From Allacma fusca (Eukaryota; Arthropoda; Collembola; Symphypleona; Sminthuridae), in NCBI GenBank assembly GCA_947179485.1, contig OX359250.1, positions 33,572,783-33,636,782 on the forward strand: a stretch of DNA of 64,000 nucleotides, given 5' to 3'. Of this stretch, positions 60,395 to 64,000 are shown piece by piece. Below the pieces are notes generated by a model that saw only the letters and a list, made by a program, of their open reading frames with translations, made no database searches and was not told the DNA's origin. A program made the translations under genes and the position numbers. Numbering within the stretch: the first letter of the stretch is position 1; the number at the start of each line of letters is the position of its first letter.

Positions 60395-62029
60395 ATACGT
60401 GAAAACGTGCGAATCATTGAGTGAAATGAAAAAAAGGAGCGACTATAAACCTAGCATTAAGCATGAAAAATCCCGTAAAAATCTAACTGAAGAGAGAAAA
60501 AGGGAGAGAGAGTACTGGAAGGTAAATAATTGGAGCAGGGAAACTACTAGGCATACTTTTACTCCTATAAATATTTCAAAGCGGGAGATCAATTTCAGCA
60601 GGAATGTCTCCCGGCGATATTATTGTGGATATTAAATGTAGACGTAATAAATACACAAAGTTTCTCCAGCGTTTGCTTTCCTGATCATCTTTTTTCCTCG
60701 GAGCTATCAATTCCGAACCGATTTCAGCTCCCATGTACATACATACCTTTCAATGTTTGCACTGAGGAATGGGGATCGACGCAAGTCAATCGGACGGGAG
60801 TTAGCTCCAGAGTCAGAACACGTTCACACGTATATCTCAACATATAAATTTAGGGTATAGATGGGAACAGATTCCTATCAAGTGACATCAGTCGGGGTGT
60901 ACTATGTAAGTATATCCAAAATTGCGCCGTACAATAAACAAACTTTGGCAGTTTTTAATGAACAAATGCAATTCCCCGCTGGTCGATGAGATGAGACTCA
61001 ATCCAATTTCATTTCAAAAAATACTTTTAAATATTTTCATACATCAAAATAGACTTCCGGATAATTTACTTTTTTCCTGGGGAACGTATAGTCCCTGAAT
61101 TGGATTTCTTCGCCGAGTGAAATGCTATTTGACGACTTTCACCCCAAAGCTACGTCTAACTTTGTTTTTCTTAGGATCTGTTTCCGACTGACCGAATAGG
61201 ATATTAAAATCATGTGCGATTATAACTCATGTGGGTAATATGTACACAAACAAAAATTATTCTCCCCCTTATCTTCCGCTAACTTCCAGCCTCATAAAGA
61301 TAAGGAGCAGCATGGTAAGAATTCTAAACTCCACTCCCCCGCCCTGCTCCACGGAGCTGATGAGGTGAGAGATAACGATGGGAACACACCAAAAAATTTA
61401 TGAAATACTGAAATCGTTCCGCTCCTCTGAGGTGAAAGTACCAACCGAGGGAATAAATGTCATGGAAACAAATTTCCAGGATAAAATAAATATCCACCAC
61501 AATTTCTTCTGAATGCTGAAATTATCAAACGGTCATAAAATACTTCTATTTTTCCCCTTTATTTAAGATCTCCAAGCGCCCTACTCATCCTTCCGTCCTT
61601 TCTGTTGACATCACTTTCTCCGAGAACCGTTCCCAGTGCTCCCAAGGCTTCTTTGCAAGCGTAACATTTTACATCTCAATTTATGACTACAACTCAATCT
61701 ACTCCTTCCCTCAGTTTCTGTTCTTCTCCCTGAGGAACGTATTTTCTTAAGAACGCCCAACAAGGGTCTTTTCTGTGAGATATAAGATATTTTAATACAA
61801 TATCAATTAACACTATTTCCCCCTTAATACAATGCATTATTCAAATGCAATGTAAATTATACATTTTGACTTTACCTTCCAGAATATTCTGTAAGCTGAA
61901 TTAACTGTCTTAAATACAATTCTACCATATAACTTAATGACCGGGAGTTTTGAAATCTCTGAATGAAGTCGAAAACTTGCCTATTATTAATTGACAGGTA
62001 GGGAAAGGAAACGAACTTGAAATAAAGCA
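60395..62029. other. Non-coding region
   Basis: The Lys/Arg/Glu-rich 78-codon frame 60399-60635 starts at the element border and is not recognised. 61550-61750 is pyrimidine-rich, with ACTTTCTCC at about 61612. Confidence 0.4.
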
Positions 62030-62420
62030 TGAAGATATTAAAAGAGAAAGTGGGAGAAAGCAAGAGAAAGTGAGTGAAAGTTTTTGATTTTGGAGAAATC
62101 AAAAACCTTGATAAATTCAAATCAATTGCATGTATGTACTATGTTGCAGGTGAAAGTTAGTGAAAGGTAGTTAAAGCTCAAAAACACAACGGTAAAAAGT
62201 TGCAAGAGAAAACATGAATATAAATGGAAACAATAGAAGCTTTGAGCAAGCAAACTGAAAGACAGCTCATAGAATTAGAAGGAGGATCAAACCAGTGAAA
62301 ACAAGTGCTCAAGTGTAGGTGGGAAGCAGGAAAGAAAGTGCGGGAGACTGAAAGATGGTGGGAAAGAGCGAGTGAAAGTAAGATAAATGAAGGGAAAGTA
62401 AGTGAAAGCAAGAGTAGGGA
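62030..62420 (+). repeat. GTGAAAGT/GAGAAAGT-rich stretch
   Basis: Repeated GAGAAAGTG, GAGTGAAAGT, GGTGAAAGTTAGTGAAAG and similar words, dense at 62040-62180 and 62330-62420. Plus strand is purine-rich. It accounts for the minus-strand open frames here. Confidence 0.5.
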
Positions 62421-62806
62421 AGAAATAAGTAAAAGGGTGAGAGCCGCAGGAAGCGTTAGGACTTGATTCAAAAGATTTCCTTGCCCTGTATGGTAGCTCG
62501 GGTGCTTGCTGGGTGGAGAAAGTAAGTCCGTGCTCACATGAGTGAAAGTCTGGGCATTAATGAGTGAGAGTATGTAGTCAAAGGAGGGATAAATTCCAGA
62601 CGTTGGTATTTTTGTGTGCTTAGAAACACGTAAACAAACCTCCTCGACAGATGAGGATAAAAGTACAAAACCAGGGCCAGTCCTCACAACAGCAGCAGAA
62701 TCAACAACAAAAACAACAACAAAACTACAGGAGCAGGAGTAAAGAGAAGAGGAAAAGGAAAGAGAAAAACTTTTCCCTCTGAATCTCCACAGGCATATCA
62801 CACAAT

Positions 62807-62870
<64 letters not shown>
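62807..62870. repeat. (CA)n(TA)n compound microsatellite
   Basis: About 13 CA units (62807-62833) followed directly by about 18 TA units (62834-62870). Confidence 0.97.
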
Positions 62871-62874
<4 letters not shown>

Positions 62875-64000
62875 ATAGAAACTTATACATACACAAGCAA
62901 CGAGACAATAGTATAGAGAGCCACTACAGCCTCCCATTACGATGCAACATGTAAGTATAATCAGGCTTTATTGAGTTGCGGTTTTAATCTAAGGGAAAAT
63001 GATACCCGTGGGGGTCATTTCCCAAGCGAAACTTGTATGATTGCTCATCTTCTGACTAGCTTACCACTTCTTCACATCGAGAACGGCCATCTTCATCATT
63101 TCCATGCTCTCACAGCTTTCTCCTCCACCATTTACATACCCACAGCCCTTCGCCAACCACCACTTACATACGCTTGATACTTGGCATTCCATAAAGAGAA
63201 ATTGCTCTAATCTAGAGCAAGCAAGCTTATTATTAGGCCTCGCCCGCCTTTCTCCTTTCTCTTCGCCTTCTTCCGTTCCTGCAACAACACTTTCTTCCAC
63301 CAAGCAGATGAGCTCAATTGAGATTTATGAACGCTCTTCTCTCTCAATCATCTCTCGCCAGATCCGGAGAAACCAAGCCCGCTCGAGAGCGTTATTATTA
63401 CACATTACAGGGCGTTGCAACACTACCCAATCTTCACCCACTCACCACTCACACCTCTTCCCTTCTCATAAGTGCGAATTTTCAATTCCTTGCCAACCCC
63501 ATTTCTCTTCCTTTTCTTTCCTGTATCTCACTCGAGGTGATGCAAACCTGTCGCTATTCATTTTCCTCACCGTTATTTAAACTCATAATCATCATAACTT
63601 TCCCCAACCAGCATATTTTAGAATTCACCAAACAAATCGGATATAATTCTCATCACTGTCACCTGACTTTCCCCAAACCTCAGCTCATATAACGGCATTT
63701 TAAACTACCACATCCCACCTCCAGCAAACACTGTCATATAGTAGGTTAAGCTAAGAGAGATAGTAATCAAAATCCTCTTCCTGAATTCCCACAGACATCA
63801 TTTCTCGCTTATGTACAAGTAGATACTAGAATTAAGATAAAATTTAAAAGTAAAGACTACAGTTCTATAAACAGTCGAATAACAGGTAGCCAGGAGGTAT
63901 CAAGGGATTACATCAAGTTCAAATCGAAAACTTCCAGATAAAATGACTGCAGTGAATTCAAATGGAGAAAAGAAAGGTGAGTGAAGGAAGTTAAATGACC
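62871..64000. other. Non-coding region at right edge
   Basis: Pyrimidine-rich plus strand at 63060-63540. The frames 63104-63580 and 63318-63692 overlap in different phases and are not recognised. Confidence 0.4.

Noticed and set aside
62178-62873. Minus-strand open frame of 231 codons with Tyr-Ile and Cys-Val repeats at its start
   Set aside because: Its start is the (TA)n(CA)n tract and the rest is the shadow of GAAAG-rich DNA.

Overview
This window reads as non-coding DNA from an invertebrate animal genome. I found no host protein-coding gene, no rRNA and no intact tRNA in 64 kb. The reasons for calling it animal DNA are a P-element-type transposon with a THAP zinc-finger reading frame, hAT-, pogo- and PIF/Harbinger-type DNA transposon fossils, a tRNA-derived SINE-like unit, and very many (GA)n, (GT)n and (CA)n microsatellites. 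Nothing in the sequence fixes the phylum. The long open frames (up to about 230 codons) are made by microsatellites or purine/pyrimidine-skewed DNA and do not look like proteins. The window is probably intergenic or the inside of a very large intron.

Region 1-9.6 kb is AT-rich and packed with DNA-transposon fossils. An AATTGAAATT-rich element is cut by the left window edge (1-919). A 1,329-bp P-type element (1333-2661) has 32-bp perfect terminal inverted repeats, 11-bp subterminal inverted repeats and a perfect 8-bp target duplication. A cluster of GAGGG palindromes follows (3006-3176), then a hAT-type MITE (4516-5357) filled with GGGAAC/GGGTAC repeats, a possible SINE piece (about 6060-6235) and a pogo/Tigger-like MITE (9238-9532).

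Region 9.6-59.6 kb changes character. From about 13 kb rightwards it is full of microsatellites and of one dispersed octamer, GAGAAAGT (or ACTTTCTC), which I counted by eye roughly 70 times, against about 1.5 expected by chance. It forms patches of one polarity and in places degenerate 25-30 bp arrays. A tRNA-derived SINE-like unit (about 29400-29690, minus strand) and a weak LINE-like zinc-knuckle reading frame (about 30240-30425, minus strand) lie in the middle.

Region 59.6-64 kb opens with a PIF/Harbinger fossil (about 59633-60394) that keeps the N-terminal piece of its nuclease, then returns to the motif-rich background and a compound (CA)n(TA)n tract.

There is no gene network to describe. 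The clearest single object is the P-type element. The most unusual pattern is the dispersed GAGAAAGT motif.
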